Below are positions 51,319-64,000 of a stretch of 64,000 nt of DNA, one piece after another. The position numbers were made by a program, and so were the translations under genes. Location of the stretch: positions 62,001-126,000 of the forward strand of contig SCOE01000007.1 in NCBI GenBank assembly GCA_005503065.1, given 5' to 3'. The notes beneath the pieces were generated by a model. It was not told the origin of the DNA, searched no databases, and worked only from the letters and a program-made list of their open reading frames with translations. How positions within the stretch are numbered: the first letter of the stretch is position 1; every line of letters starts with the position of its first letter. The stretch comes from Comamonadaceae bacterium ALPHA2B. GTDB lineage: Bacteria > Pseudomonadota > Gammaproteobacteria > Burkholderiales > Burkholderiaceae_C.

Positions 51319-53615
51319 GCGTGCTCATCACGAAACTCGCTTGCGGCGGACTCGTAGAGCGCGACGCTTGCCTGTGCCATGCGAGCAGCGGTGAACTTGG
51401 AGTTGTAGGTGGCCCGCCCGGCGTTGCCCAATGCTTGCCTTGCTGAAGCCGAGCGGATCAGTTCGAGTAATGCCTCCGTCAGGGCGTCCACGTTACCGGG
51501 CTCGACCAGTAAGCCCGTTTCCCCATCGCGGATTATTTCTGGCATACCGCCCGCCGAACAGCCGATCACCGGTTTGCCTTCCCTCATCGCCTCCAAAAAC
51601 ACCAAGCCAAACGATTCAAACCGGCTAGGCGCGACAAAGATGTCGCATTCAGCGTAGGCCCGGCGCAGCCTCTCGTCGTCGACGCGGCCCTCGAACCTCA
51701 CCTGATCGCGCCAGCGCCGCCCCGTAGGGCTAGTAACGAAGGCCTCCTTGTAAGGCGTGCCATTGGGCCCTGGAAGAGTATCGTCGCCCACGATCCTGAA
51801 CATCGCGCCGGGTTCTTCTTTCAGCACGCGGGGTATTGCTTCCAATAGGACATCAATGCCTTTGCGCGCCTCTAGCCGTCCTACAAACAACACTCGACAC
51901 GCTGATGAATCGGGACGCGGCGTGCCGTCTACTGTCGGAGTCGAAGCGGAATCAATTGCAGAAATGGGCGCCAAACCTAGTGGAATTGTGTGCGTACGCT
52001 GCGGGTCAAAATGAAAGCCGTAAGCCGTTTCTATGTCGGCACTGATCGCGGCACTGATAGATCGGATTGCGTGCGCGCCCTGCATGAGGCGCTGTTCTAG
52101 CGCCAGCATAGGCTTGCCGAATGCGCTCATCCAGTCTTTGTCTCGCAGATACTCGGGGTGCGAGTCCAACCAGAAGTGCAGAGTCGTTTGTAGGCTCACT
52201 ACTAGCGGCCATAGCGGCTGCAGCAAAAAGGCAATGCCCTCACAATCCCAGATCGGCGTCTCCACCACGTCCACGCGGCGATGCGTAGCGATGCGACGAA
52301 CTTCCTCGAATGCAAGGGCTGACCAACTCCAGATATGGGCCGGTACACCGATCGCGATTGCTTCGGTGGGGCGCTCTACATCGCGCACAACCCGGCGATG
52401 CACCCAGACTCCGTGCTCGAAATCCACCCGATCGATATCGTAGCTACGCGTCACGACGTGCACTATGTTTCCACGCCGTGCGAAGGCCTCCGCTAAGTCC
52501 TTGCTGAATGTGGCAATGCCGCCGCCATGATCGGGCGGGTAGTCCTTAGATACGAGCACGAGAGTGCATTGATCTCGGTTGGGCCATGGCTTAAAGGGGA
52601 CGAACGGCCCTTCCCATTGGGCGCGCTTTTGGGACGTCAGCATCATTTCTGGGCGGCCGCCTTCGAGGCCTCGACGCCAGCCGTCGATGATGGCCCGGTC
52701 TATATCTTTGACGAAAGCATCCATTTCAGCCTGAGAAATCAGGTCGCTGTTAAGCGCCCACGTCATTTCATTTCTCTGGTGAGCGATGAATTCCCCTTGA
52801 GCCTTCATCACAGCATCCAGCGTATGGGACTCGCGCGCGTGCTTCAGAGTGAAATACACCTTATTCTTAAGGATGGGATATCGGTGCTTAGCCACCCGAT
52901 TGGCGCCGCGCAAGTGACTTGGGGCAAACTTGTGATGAACGAATGCGTCACTGCGTTGGTCGATCAGCCAGCCAGCATCGACAATTCGAAGGCAAACGTC
53001 GGTTTCGTCTAAGAAATACTCGTATTCCTCGTCGAATCCCCCGATTTCCAGTAAGGCCTGTCGACGAAACGATGAGTTAGCACCTAACAAATGAGGGAAA
53101 CTCTCACTCTTCGGAAAGCTTAGATGCGGCGAAGCTTTTGTTGGCGAGAGATCGGCGGATCCAAAGCGGTCGACCAGGCCATATTTATACTGGAAATCAT
53201 AACCGGTATGATCAAAAACCCACCCCCCCACTGCGCCGACTTCGGGGTTCTCATAACTGGCAGCAAGTTGCTCAAGCCACTCGGGCTCCGGAATTGCGTC
53301 ATCGTCGATGAACGCGATCAGTTCACCGCTCGCCATTGCGATGCCGATGTTGCGGGACACTGATAGATTTGCGACAGGGCAGCGCGCCGCCCGGATTTCA
53401 TTGCCCCAGCGCGCGATGACGGCGTCCGAGTCATCCGTGGATGGGCCATTCACAACTATGACTTCGAAGTCGCCGTCGTAGCGCAACCAGCAAAAGCTGC
53501 GCAATGTCGCATCTAGGCTTGCTCCTCTATTGAGAGTATTGATAATGATCGAAAACGACGGCCAACGCACTGGGCGCGAGTCAATCTGAGATTTTGCTAG
53601 AGACAATTCGTTCAC
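51315..53615 (-). CDS. Bifunctional glycosyltransferase, GT2 then GT4
   Basis: A 766-residue fusion. The N-terminal GT-A domain has SIIINTLNRGASLDATLRSF, FIDDDAIPEPEWLEQL (DxD) and FLDETDVCLRIVDAG. The C-terminal GT-B domain starts near VLVSKDYPPDHGGGIATF and has VLFVGRLEARKGIDVLLEA and FESFGLVFLEAMREGKPVIG. The start is GTG at 53615: it makes a 4-nt GTGA overlap with the upstream methyltransferase stop. The protein can add two sugars in sequence; GT2 is inverting and GT4 retaining. GC is low through the gene. Confidence 0.88.
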   Translation of the reverse strand: MNELSLAKSQIDSRPVRWPSFSIIINTLNRGASLDATLRSFCWLRYDGDFEVIVVNGPSTDDSDAVIARWGNEIRAARCPVANLSVSRNIGIAMASGELIAFIDDDAIPEPEWLEQLAASYENPEVGAVGGWVFDHTGYDFQYKYGLVDRFGSADLSPTKASPHLSFPKSESFPHLLGANSSFRRQALLEIGGFDEEYEYFLDETDVCLRIVDAGWLIDQRSDAFVHHKFAPSHLRGANRVAKHRYPILKNKVYFTLKHARESHTLDAVMKAQGEFIAHQRNEMTWALNSDLISQAEMDAFVKDIDRAIIDGWRRGLEGGRPEMMLTSQKRAQWEGPFVPFKPWPNRDQCTLVLVSKDYPPDHGGGIATFSKDLAEAFARRGNIVHVVTRSYDIDRVDFEHGVWVHRRVVRDVERPTEAIAIGVPAHIWSWSALAFEEVRRIATHRRVDVVETPIWDCEGIAFLLQPLWPLVVSLQTTLHFWLDSHPEYLRDKDWMSAFGKPMLALEQRLMQGAHAIRSISAAISADIETAYGFHFDPQRTHTIPLGLAPISAIDSASTPTVDGTPRPDSSACRVLFVGRLEARKGIDVLLEAIPRVLKEEPGAMFRIVGDDTLPGPNGTPYKEAFVTSPTGRRWRDQVRFEGRVDDERLRRAYAECDIFVAPSRFESFGLVFLEAMREGKPVIGCSAGGMPEIIRDGETGLLVEPGNVDALTEALLELIRSASARQALGNAGRATYNSKFTAARMAQASVALYESAASEFRDEHA

Positions 53616-54670
53616 GCGGGCACACCCTCTGGCGGTTTTATTCCCGCAATCTCGAACTCGTAGCACCGACCGTTCTTGCGTCCTCGATCAAGAATGCGCA
53701 CATCAACAAAGCCTGCTTCCTCCAACAACGCCGCCAGCGAGGCTGGGGTGAACATGTTGAAGTGAAAGTCCCCGTCGTAGTCCTGGCCTCCGTAAAGAAC
53801 TTCACGCAAATCGTCATAGGGATAGTGACCTTCGCCGTACTGCTTCAGCATAGCTTCTGCATCCGGTACAACCGCGTGCAGCTGGCCACTTGGTGCCAGC
53901 AAGCGGAAGAAATAAGGTAGCAGCGAGCGGCGAAGTTGCTCCTGCGGAAAGTGCTCCAACAAGTGAGAGGAAAACACCTCTTGCAACTCGCCGGTATCAA
54001 ACGGAAGCTGATCGACCTCAGCCACAATATCCACGCCCGGCAACGCGCGGCGGTCGACATTGAGATACCCACTAATGGGTAAATCGCCGCAACCTATATT
54101 GATCCGAAATCCTTCTCTGCGGGCGGCTTCCATCTTTTCTTGGGATAGCACTTGGATGTCGGTGGACGTCTTCGAGTCACCTACATGCTTGCTCGACGCG
54201 CCATAACGCAACTCGAACATAACTTCGCGCCGGACAAACTCCACACGCCCAAGCAGATAGCCGACGCTCTCGCGCAACACACTCAAGTCTTGAGCCTTTG
54301 CTGCCTCGTTAACCTGTTCATGCAGTTGTTCCAATTGTTCTGCTTTTTGAACGCCCTCGCGCGTCAAAATGCGCAAGGCGCGAGGCACGGATTTCTTCAG
54401 GTTCTCTTGGTCAGAGTCGATCCGGTGCTGCGCATGATGCACTTCAGACAGGGTGCGTAGCATCTGCGGCAACTGCTGATCAAAAAATATATCCCATTGC
54501 TGGCGGCCGCCTGCACGCTCCTCTTGAAAAGGTTCCATGCGGCGCTCCAGCGAATCAAGCCGATCAAGCATGACAGGGCCGCGCGCGACGGCGACGGCCA
54601 CGCGTACCAAACGACCGAGCAGTGGCAGACGGGCAGCGCGCCTGGCCAGTGTTCTGAGTGTGGCCTTCAT
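53612..54670 (-). CDS. Class I SAM-dependent methyltransferase
   Basis: A 352-residue protein. A long amphipathic N-terminal half (residues 40-140, with SLERRMEPFQEERAG and VQKAEQLEQLHEQVNEAA) probably forms a coiled coil. The catalytic domain has INIGCGDLPISGYLNVDRRA, a motif I of the Ubie/predicted SAM methyltransferase type, and DTGELQEVFSSHLLEHF. Its stop is in the 4-nt overlap with the glycosyltransferase fusion. A sugar or lipid-linked oligosaccharide is the likely substrate. Confidence 0.83.
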   Translation of the reverse strand: MKATLRTLARRAARLPLLGRLVRVAVAVARGPVMLDRLDSLERRMEPFQEERAGGRQQWDIFFDQQLPQMLRTLSEVHHAQHRIDSDQENLKKSVPRALRILTREGVQKAEQLEQLHEQVNEAAKAQDLSVLRESVGYLLGRVEFVRREVMFELRYGASSKHVGDSKTSTDIQVLSQEKMEAARREGFRINIGCGDLPISGYLNVDRRALPGVDIVAEVDQLPFDTGELQEVFSSHLLEHFPQEQLRRSLLPYFFRLLAPSGQLHAVVPDAEAMLKQYGEGHYPYDDLREVLYGGQDYDGDFHFNMFTPASLAALLEEAGFVDVRILDRGRKNGRCYEFEIAGIKPPEGVPA

Positions 54671-54682
54671 TAATCGACATTC

Positions 54683-59006
<4,324 letters not shown>

Positions 59007-59014
59007 CAACGACA

Positions 59015-61426
59015 ATGATGAATCACAAGCCACGCCTTCTGCTGGATGCTTATGTTCTCGCACAAGGCGTGAAGACCGGCATCTATCGGGTATGTGACGA
59101 ACTTTTCGGCCGTCTGGCGCGCTCCGACGCCTTCAGTACCGAGTTCTACTTACGTGCCGGATACGAGGATCGGGGCCGCCAGTACCTGGCTGCAAGCGGA
59201 CTCTCCGTTGCGACGCTGACGACCGGTGATGCCGGCCCATGCGACATCGTGCTGTCGCCGTTCGGCGTGGCGCCGGCTTCGTGGATCGAAAATGACATCT
59301 GCATCCGCGCGCACCTCATCTACGATTTGATCGGCATCCACCGGCCCGACTTCTTCAGCGAGGTCGCGGCGCAGGAAGTGCGCGACATCATGGCGCAATT
59401 GGATGAAGAGACCGTCATTTTCACGATCTCCGAGTTCACCAAGCAGCAACTGCTCGACTACCGCAGCGATCTCAGCCCCGCGCAAATCACGGTCATTCCG
59501 CTCGCCGCGGGCGCGCAGTTTTACCGGTGCGGGAGCGAGGAACAACGCGCACGGATGCGTGCCAAGTATGCGATCCCGCCAGCGGTGCCTTACGTGCTAA
59601 GCCTGGCCACGCTCGAAATTCGCAAGAATCTGGATCAGGTGGTGCGGGCCTTCGTGAAGTATCTGGACGAGCATGCGCAAAGCGATCTGCACTTGGTGCT
59701 CGCCGGAATGTCAGGATGGATGTTGGATCGCCTGAATGCTGCTCTTGACAGTGCAAGTCGCTGGCGACATCGGATCGTGCTCACCGGGTTCGTGGACGAC
59801 GCAGATCTGGCGGCGCTCTACAGTGATGCGCTTTGCTTTGCCTATCTTTCCAAATACGAAGGGTTCGGTCTGCCTCCTCTGGAGGCAATGGCTTGCGGCA
59901 CACCGGTGATATGTTCGTCGAATTCTTCCCTTCCCGAAGTGGTTGGTGAGGCGGGCATCCTGGTAGACGCGGACGACGCGGCGCAAGCCGCAGATGCGAT
60001 CGCTTCGATCGTCGAATCGGCCGCGCTTCGCGAGCACCTGGCCGACGCGGGGCTAGAGCGGGCACGGCTGTTCAGTTGGGACCGCTGCGCTGACTTGGTG
60101 ATCAATGCGCTGCTTCATGCATATTCGAGACGGCGGCGCTCCGCCCTCCCAGCGCCGCTGCGCGTCCCTCCGGCGTTGCCGCGCTGGCAGAAGCTGCGTG
60201 ATCCACGGTTGCTCGATGTGGCCAGCCTGGCTGGTTTTCGTAGCGGAGCGATGGGGCCGGCATTCGTACACGTCGATCGCGTGTGCGAAGCGGCCACGAG
60301 CGCCTGGCCCGCTTGGTCCGACAGAGTTGCAGCGGCGCAAGGGCCTTCTTTTTTCGAAGGCGGCCTGCGCGTTCACGGCCGGCTCAAGTACGGCACTGCG
60401 GAACTGCCTCTCGTCACCTATGTCACGATCGTCCGCAACGGTGAGGCCACGCTCGCGCGGACGCTTGAAAGTGTGCTGGCGCAGAGTTATCCCAATGTGG
60501 AGCACGTGGTATTGGATGGCGCGTCCACGGACGGCACGCTCGACCTCATCAAGCGCTATGCGGACAGGTTGGACTACTTTGCTTCGCGGCCCGATGCTGG
60601 CCTTTACGATGCGCTCAACAAGATCGTGCCGCTGGCCCGCGGCCAACTGATCTGCGTGCTCAATGCCGACGATTGGCTGGAGCCTCGTGCGGCCGAGATT
60701 GCCGTTCATCGAATGGGGGGCATCGACCTGAACGATGCGGCGCTGTTGCTCAGCAGCACGTTGGTCGAGATGGGTGATACCCTGGTCGATTGGCGGCCAG
60801 CGTTCGTGCATCCCGGCAGCTATTTCACCTGCGCGAACGTGTGCCACAACGCCATCTACGCGACGCGGAAGGCTTACGAGATCGCCGGACCCTACGACAC
60901 GAGTTTCTCGATAGCCGCCGATTTCAAGTGGGTGATGCGCTGCCTCGATGTCGGTGCCCGGTTCGTCTATTCGCACGAATGGACGGTTAATTACTCCATG
61001 GGAGGGACATCCGGCGATGTGCGTCGACATAGCCTGGAGTGCATGCGCGTCGTTTCGGAGCGCTTCCCTTCGCTCAGCGAAGCGGAGGTAAGCGGTCTCT
61101 ACCATGCGTTCTTCCAACTCGCCGGCCCTGTGGCCGATCAACAGGAGGGCCGTCCGGATCGGTTTGCCGACTTCCTATGGCACCTTCTCGCCCGCCATGC
61201 GGCGGACCGCGACCTCGTGGAGGCTGTCTCTTGGGCGTCGATGGCGACGCACGAACACCCCAGAGACCGAGATGCCGCGGATTGCGTAATCGCCAGACAA
61301 CTGACGGGGGCCGTCGTCGCGCCGGCCTCGCCGCCCACCGTGCGTGCGCGCATCGCGCGGCGGTTGCGCTCACGCCCGCTCCTTCACGCCATGGTGCGGC
61401 GCGCTTACCTCATGCTGAGGGGCTGA
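59015..61426 (+). CDS. Bifunctional glycosyltransferase, GT4 then GT2
   Basis: An 803-residue fusion. The N-terminal half is GT4: [38 protein letters not shown] and [19 protein letters not shown]. The C-terminal half, from about residue 467, is GT2: [38 protein letters not shown] and [10 protein letters not shown]. The last 100 residues are helical. A GTG at 59003, overlapping the upstream stop as GTGA, could replace the ATG at 59015. Domain order is the reverse of the fusion at 51315-53615. It likely adds two sugars. Confidence 0.87.
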   Translation: MMNHKPRLLLDAYVLAQGVKTGIYRVCDELFGRLARSDAFSTEFYLRAGYEDRGRQYLAASGLSVATLTTGDAGPCDIVLSPFGVAPASWIENDICIRAHLIYDLIGIHRPDFFSEVAAQEVRDIMAQLDEETVIFTISEFTKQQLLDYRSDLSPAQITVIPLAAGAQFYRCGSEEQRARMRAKYAIPPAVPYVLSLATLEIRKNLDQVVRAFVKYLDEHAQSDLHLVLAGMSGWMLDRLNAALDSASRWRHRIVLTGFVDDADLAALYSDALCFAYLSKYEGFGLPPLEAMACGTPVICSSNSSLPEVVGEAGILVDADDAAQAADAIASIVESAALREHLADAGLERARLFSWDRCADLVINALLHAYSRRRRSALPAPLRVPPALPRWQKLRDPRLLDVASLAGFRSGAMGPAFVHVDRVCEAATSAWPAWSDRVAAAQGPSFFEGGLRVHGRLKYGTAELPLVTYVTIVRNGEATLARTLESVLAQSYPNVEHVVLDGASTDGTLDLIKRYADRLDYFASRPDAGLYDALNKIVPLARGQLICVLNADDWLEPRAAEIAVHRMGGIDLNDAALLLSSTLVEMGDTLVDWRPAFVHPGSYFTCANVCHNAIYATRKAYEIAGPYDTSFSIAADFKWVMRCLDVGARFVYSHEWTVNYSMGGTSGDVRRHSLECMRVVSERFPSLSEAEVSGLYHAFFQLAGPVADQQEGRPDRFADFLWHLLARHAADRDLVEAVSWASMATHEHPRDRDAADCVIARQLTGAVVAPASPPTVRARIARRLRSRPLLHAMVRRAYLMLRG

Positions 61427-61428
61427 GC

Positions 61429-62559
61429 ATGGCACGCATTGCCTGCATCGACCATTCGTTTCACCAAACGACGCGGTCGACGGAGTTCTTGCCCGAATTG
61501 CTGCGCCGGTATGGCCACACGGTCGATCTCTTCTGGGACGAGGCTTGGAAAGGCGGGGAGCCCGTGGCATGGAACTCCGTCGTTGGCCATGACGTTGTCA
61601 TCATGTTCCAGTCGCACTGCCCGGTGCAATCACAGGCATTCAGTCGATTGCATCCCAACGTCATCTACATCCCGATGCTCGACCAGTTCTCGTTTTGGCG
61701 AGGGCCGCTGCTCAACCTGTCGGCGTTCTGGGAGCCGTTTCAGGGCTCGAAGGTGCTCAACTTCTCGTATGCAATCCACTGCATGACGTTGGCATTCGGC
61801 ATCGCAAGTCACCATAGGCGCTACTTCCCGCCAGTTGCGTCATTGGCACCTGCGCCTGGGGACGGCCTCCATGGTTTTTTCTGGCTCCGGCGGCCGGCAC
61901 AACTCCCGTGGTCGGTGATCCGAAAGTTGATTTCGGGCGTGCGTTTCGACAGCTTCCATATCCACTTGGCGGCCGACCCGGGCTCTCCTCCTTTCGACGG
62001 GCCCACGGCTGAGGACATCGAGCGGCATGGGATCACCATGTCGACGTGGTTTGAAGATCGAGCCGATCTTGAAAAGGTGATGGCGCGCGCGAACATTTAT
62101 TTCGCCCCCCGATTGGAGGAAGGTATCGGCCAGTCGTTTCTCGAGTCCATGGCACGCGGCCAGTGCGTGGTAGCCCCGGGCCATGGGACCATGAATGAAT
62201 ACGTCATCTCGGGCGAGAACGGCCTCCTCTACGACCCAGCGGACCCAGCACCCCTCGATTTCAGCAATGCATCGCAGATGGGCGCTAACGGTCGCCGGTC
62301 CGTCATGAACGGACGGGCAGCCTGGGAGCGAGCCGAGCGGCGCCTCGTCGAATTCATTCTTGCGCCGAGCGCGGGTTGCTACGAAGGCATGTATCAGCAT
62401 CCCGCGCTTCACGATCTGCCGACAGCTGCCGCTCCTGAACTGCCGAGCGTCAGGCTTGCGCTGCAGGCGCTGGCCGCGCGAGTGGGGTTCCTGCGCGCGA
62501 CGCGCTTCCTCTGGCGCCCGCTGTTGCGGTTGGCGCGCGGCGCACGCGCGATCCGTTGA
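61429..62559 (+). CDS. Glycosyltransferase (GT4-like)
   Basis: A 376-residue GT-B protein. The donor-binding half has YFAPRLEEGIGQSFLESMARGQCVVAPGHGTMNEYVISGENGLLYDP, the family 4 E-x7-E region. The acceptor half (MARIACIDHSFHQTTRSTEFL, then HDVVIMFQSHCPVQSQ) is not typical, so the sugar is unknown. The ATG follows the previous stop by 2 bp, so it is coupled. The C-terminus is a basic amphipathic helix (LLRLARGARAIR), perhaps for membrane contact. Confidence 0.82.
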   Translation: MARIACIDHSFHQTTRSTEFLPELLRRYGHTVDLFWDEAWKGGEPVAWNSVVGHDVVIMFQSHCPVQSQAFSRLHPNVIYIPMLDQFSFWRGPLLNLSAFWEPFQGSKVLNFSYAIHCMTLAFGIASHHRRYFPPVASLAPAPGDGLHGFFWLRRPAQLPWSVIRKLISGVRFDSFHIHLAADPGSPPFDGPTAEDIERHGITMSTWFEDRADLEKVMARANIYFAPRLEEGIGQSFLESMARGQCVVAPGHGTMNEYVISGENGLLYDPADPAPLDFSNASQMGANGRRSVMNGRAAWERAERRLVEFILAPSAGCYEGMYQHPALHDLPTAAAPELPSVRLALQALAARVGFLRATRFLWRPLLRLARGARAIR

Positions 62560-62589
62560 ATTGAACAGGTACAAAGGCGAAGGATTCAC

Positions 62590-63546
62590 ATGCAAACCAA
62601 GAAGGTCTATGTAGCAGGTCATCGTGGCCTGGTTGGCACCGCGACGGTTCGGGCCCTGGAAGCGCACGGCGGCTTCAACATCGTCACCCGCACGCATGCC
62701 GAACTCGACCTGGAGAATCGTGAGGCCACCCGCGACTTCTTCATGAGCGAGAGGCCCGACCATGTGGTGATGTGCGCTGCCAAGGTTGGCGGCATCCTCG
62801 CGAACAACAACTTCCCCGTCGACTTCCTGCACAACAATTTGCGGATCCAGATCAACGTGTTCGACGCGGCATATGAGTCTGGCATCGATCGCATGATCTT
62901 TCTCGGTTCCTCATGCATCTATCCGCGCGACTGCCCGCAGCCCATCAATGAAGACTACTTGCTGACCGGTCCGCTCGAGGCAACCAACCGACCCTACGCG
63001 CTTGCCAAGATTGCGGGCGTGGAGTCGTGCTGGTCGTTCAACCGCCAGTACAAGACCAACTACCTCGCGATGATGCCGACCAACATGTATGGGCCCGGCG
63101 ACAACTATCATCCCGAGAACTCGCATGTGCTGCCTGCGTTGATCAGGCGATTTCACCAAGCCAAGCTGCGGGGCGACGACTCGGTGGTGGTCTGGGGGTC
63201 GGGCAAGCCGCGCCGGGAGTTCATGTATTCGTCTGATCTGGGCGATGCCATCCTGTTCTTACTTCAGCTGGAAAAAGAGGCATTCGCCTCGCTCACCCGG
63301 CCCGAGGTGACGCCCTTGATCAACGTGGGCGTTGGGGAGGATGTCACTATCCAGGACGTAGCCGACCTAGTCAGGCGCACGGTTGGCTTCAAGGGCGAGC
63401 TGCGCCTCGATGCGACAAAGCCGGACGGCACGCCCCGCAAACTGCTCGACGTAGGCAGGCTCCATGCGCTCGGCTGGAAGGCCCGTACGCCATTGACGGA
63501 GGGGCTCAAGCTCGCTTACGAAGATTTTCTGAGGCACCATGGCTGA
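62590..63546 (+). CDS. fcl: GDP-L-fucose synthase, copy 2
   Basis: A 318-residue Fcl. GHRGLVG is the NADP loop, [18 protein letters not shown] the active-site Ser/Cys segment, and YALAK has Tyr136 and Lys140. [23 protein letters not shown] is shared with copy 1, but overall the two look well diverged, especially in the C-terminal third. It is the fourth gene of the plus-strand glycosyltransferase run. The stop overlaps the next gene, whose ATG is at 63539. Reaction: NADPH-dependent epimerase/reductase giving GDP-L-fucose. Confidence 0.93.
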   Translation: MQTKKVYVAGHRGLVGTATVRALEAHGGFNIVTRTHAELDLENREATRDFFMSERPDHVVMCAAKVGGILANNNFPVDFLHNNLRIQINVFDAAYESGIDRMIFLGSSCIYPRDCPQPINEDYLLTGPLEATNRPYALAKIAGVESCWSFNRQYKTNYLAMMPTNMYGPGDNYHPENSHVLPALIRRFHQAKLRGDDSVVVWGSGKPRREFMYSSDLGDAILFLLQLEKEAFASLTRPEVTPLINVGVGEDVTIQDVADLVRRTVGFKGELRLDATKPDGTPRKLLDVGRLHALGWKARTPLTEGLKLAYEDFLRHHG

Positions 63547-64000
63547 GCGGCGGCTCCGCCGAGCGCTTCGCCGGATGGCCAAGGGTGCTTATTGGGCATT
63601 GACACCTTGGCGGATGCCCAAACGGCTCGAGTTCATCCGGCAACGCGATGCTGAACTGGCGCGCGCGGCCGCGCTCGAAGCGTTCGTCGCGCGTGAGCGC
63701 GCCCTCCAAGAGGCCCGCGACCAAGGTCACGTGTCGGCACCGGCTGAAGCGCTCGATTTGTTTGACGACCTGAGCGTAGCCAGCGCGGCAGGATTGCCCG
63801 TTGATGTCGTCATCGACGCAGCGCCGGACGGGGCCGAAGTCGTCGACTCGCTGTCTGCCGTCCGGTTCTGCATTGGACTGCTGCGTGGTCGTCAGGATGT
63901 GCGTCGTCGCTTCCCTCGCGCGCTTACCGGCGGCATCGCCGGTGAGTTCGCCCAATGGATTGAGGTCGAGGGCCGTCGCGAATTCGGACTGTCCGCCGAG
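63539..64000 (+). CDS. Paralogue of the FkbM/GT4 fusion protein, 5' part only (runs off the right edge)
   Basis: The first 154 residues are inside the window; no stop is reached. The start ATG at 63539 overlaps the Fcl stop by 8 nt. Residues 17-28 (YWALTPWRMPKR) match WWALTLWRMPAR of the fusion protein at 55920. The later FCIGLLRGRQDVRRRFPRAL and GEFAQWIEVEGRREFGLSAE match its unnamed middle domain (CLDLLSERPELQSRF, GPFAQWLQREGEKEFSLSSA). The N-terminal FkbM-like and SWR segments are missing, so this paralogue begins at the linker. A GT4 domain should follow to the right. Confidence 0.82.
   Translation, partial: MAERRLRRALRRMAKGAYWALTPWRMPKRLEFIRQRDAELARAAALEAFVARERALQEARDQGHVSAPAEALDLFDDLSVASAAGLPVDVVIDAAPDGAEVVDSLSAVRFCIGLLRGRQDVRRRFPRALTGGIAGEFAQWIEVEGRREFGLSAE

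Overview
The window is GC-rich (about 65-70% by eye over most of its length) and densely coded, with short intergenic gaps, frequent ATGA or GTGA stop/start overlaps, and a gene repertoire typical of the Burkholderiales. The mix of ABC-type uptake operons, LysR and TetR regulators, a PHA-system protein and family-specific intergenic hairpin repeats points to a Comamonadaceae chromosome, most like Variovorax. This assignment is an inference from gene content; no ribosomal RNA or other marker is present. I see no tRNA, rRNA or CRISPR array.

Layout. 1-3.35 kb: an aromatic-ring hydroxylase/VOC protein/ABC solute-binding operon on the minus strand, opposite a divergent TetR gene with a palindrome between them. 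3.4-11.1 kb: an MHYT membrane sensor, a NodIJ-like ABC-2 exporter, LysR, GST, a PPOX-family flavoprotein, the RNA helicase RhlE and small proteins. 11.6-16.6 kb: pantothenate kinase CoaX, a rhodanese, a secreted water-dikinase-like protein and glutathione reductase. 16.6-23.5 kb: LysR and a five-gene ABC uptake operon ending in a TIGR00725-type nucleotide-binding-fold protein, followed by AMP nucleosidase. 23.6-24.2 kb: a large palindromic intergenic element. 24.3-30.5 kb: a metallocarboxypeptidase-like protein, an M20 amidohydrolase, a GlpQ lipoprotein, ArgE and a DUF445 protein. 30.8-34.0 kb: LysR opposite an FMN reductase/pirin/nitroreductase operon. 34.0-42.3 kb: a LacI remnant, a Liv-type solute-binding protein, an orphan molybdopterin oxidoreductase, a lipoprotein peptidase, a PHA-granule protein, a CoA-transferase, an acyl-CoA-binding protein, a TPR-like protein and TetR.

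42.4-64.0 kb is a surface-polysaccharide locus. ManC makes GDP-mannose, Gmd converts it to the 4-keto-6-deoxy sugar and two diverged Fcl proteins can make GDP-L-fucose. RfbBDAC make dTDP-L-rhamnose. Around these sit two SAM methyltransferases and several large glycosyltransferases, three of them multidomain fusions. From about 48.8 to 54.7 kb the GC content falls to roughly 50-57% by eye, which suggests horizontal acquisition. No flippase, polymerase, export or initiating transferase gene is visible, so the locus probably continues past 64 kb, where a second copy of the FkbM/GT fusion family begins.

The most interesting features are: a family of 56-nt intergenic hairpin repeats, one copy of which appears to lie inside a lipoprotein-peptidase coding sequence; the 588-bp palindromic element; an exported protein with starch-dikinase domain order; and an unnamed middle domain shared by two glycosyltransferase fusion proteins.
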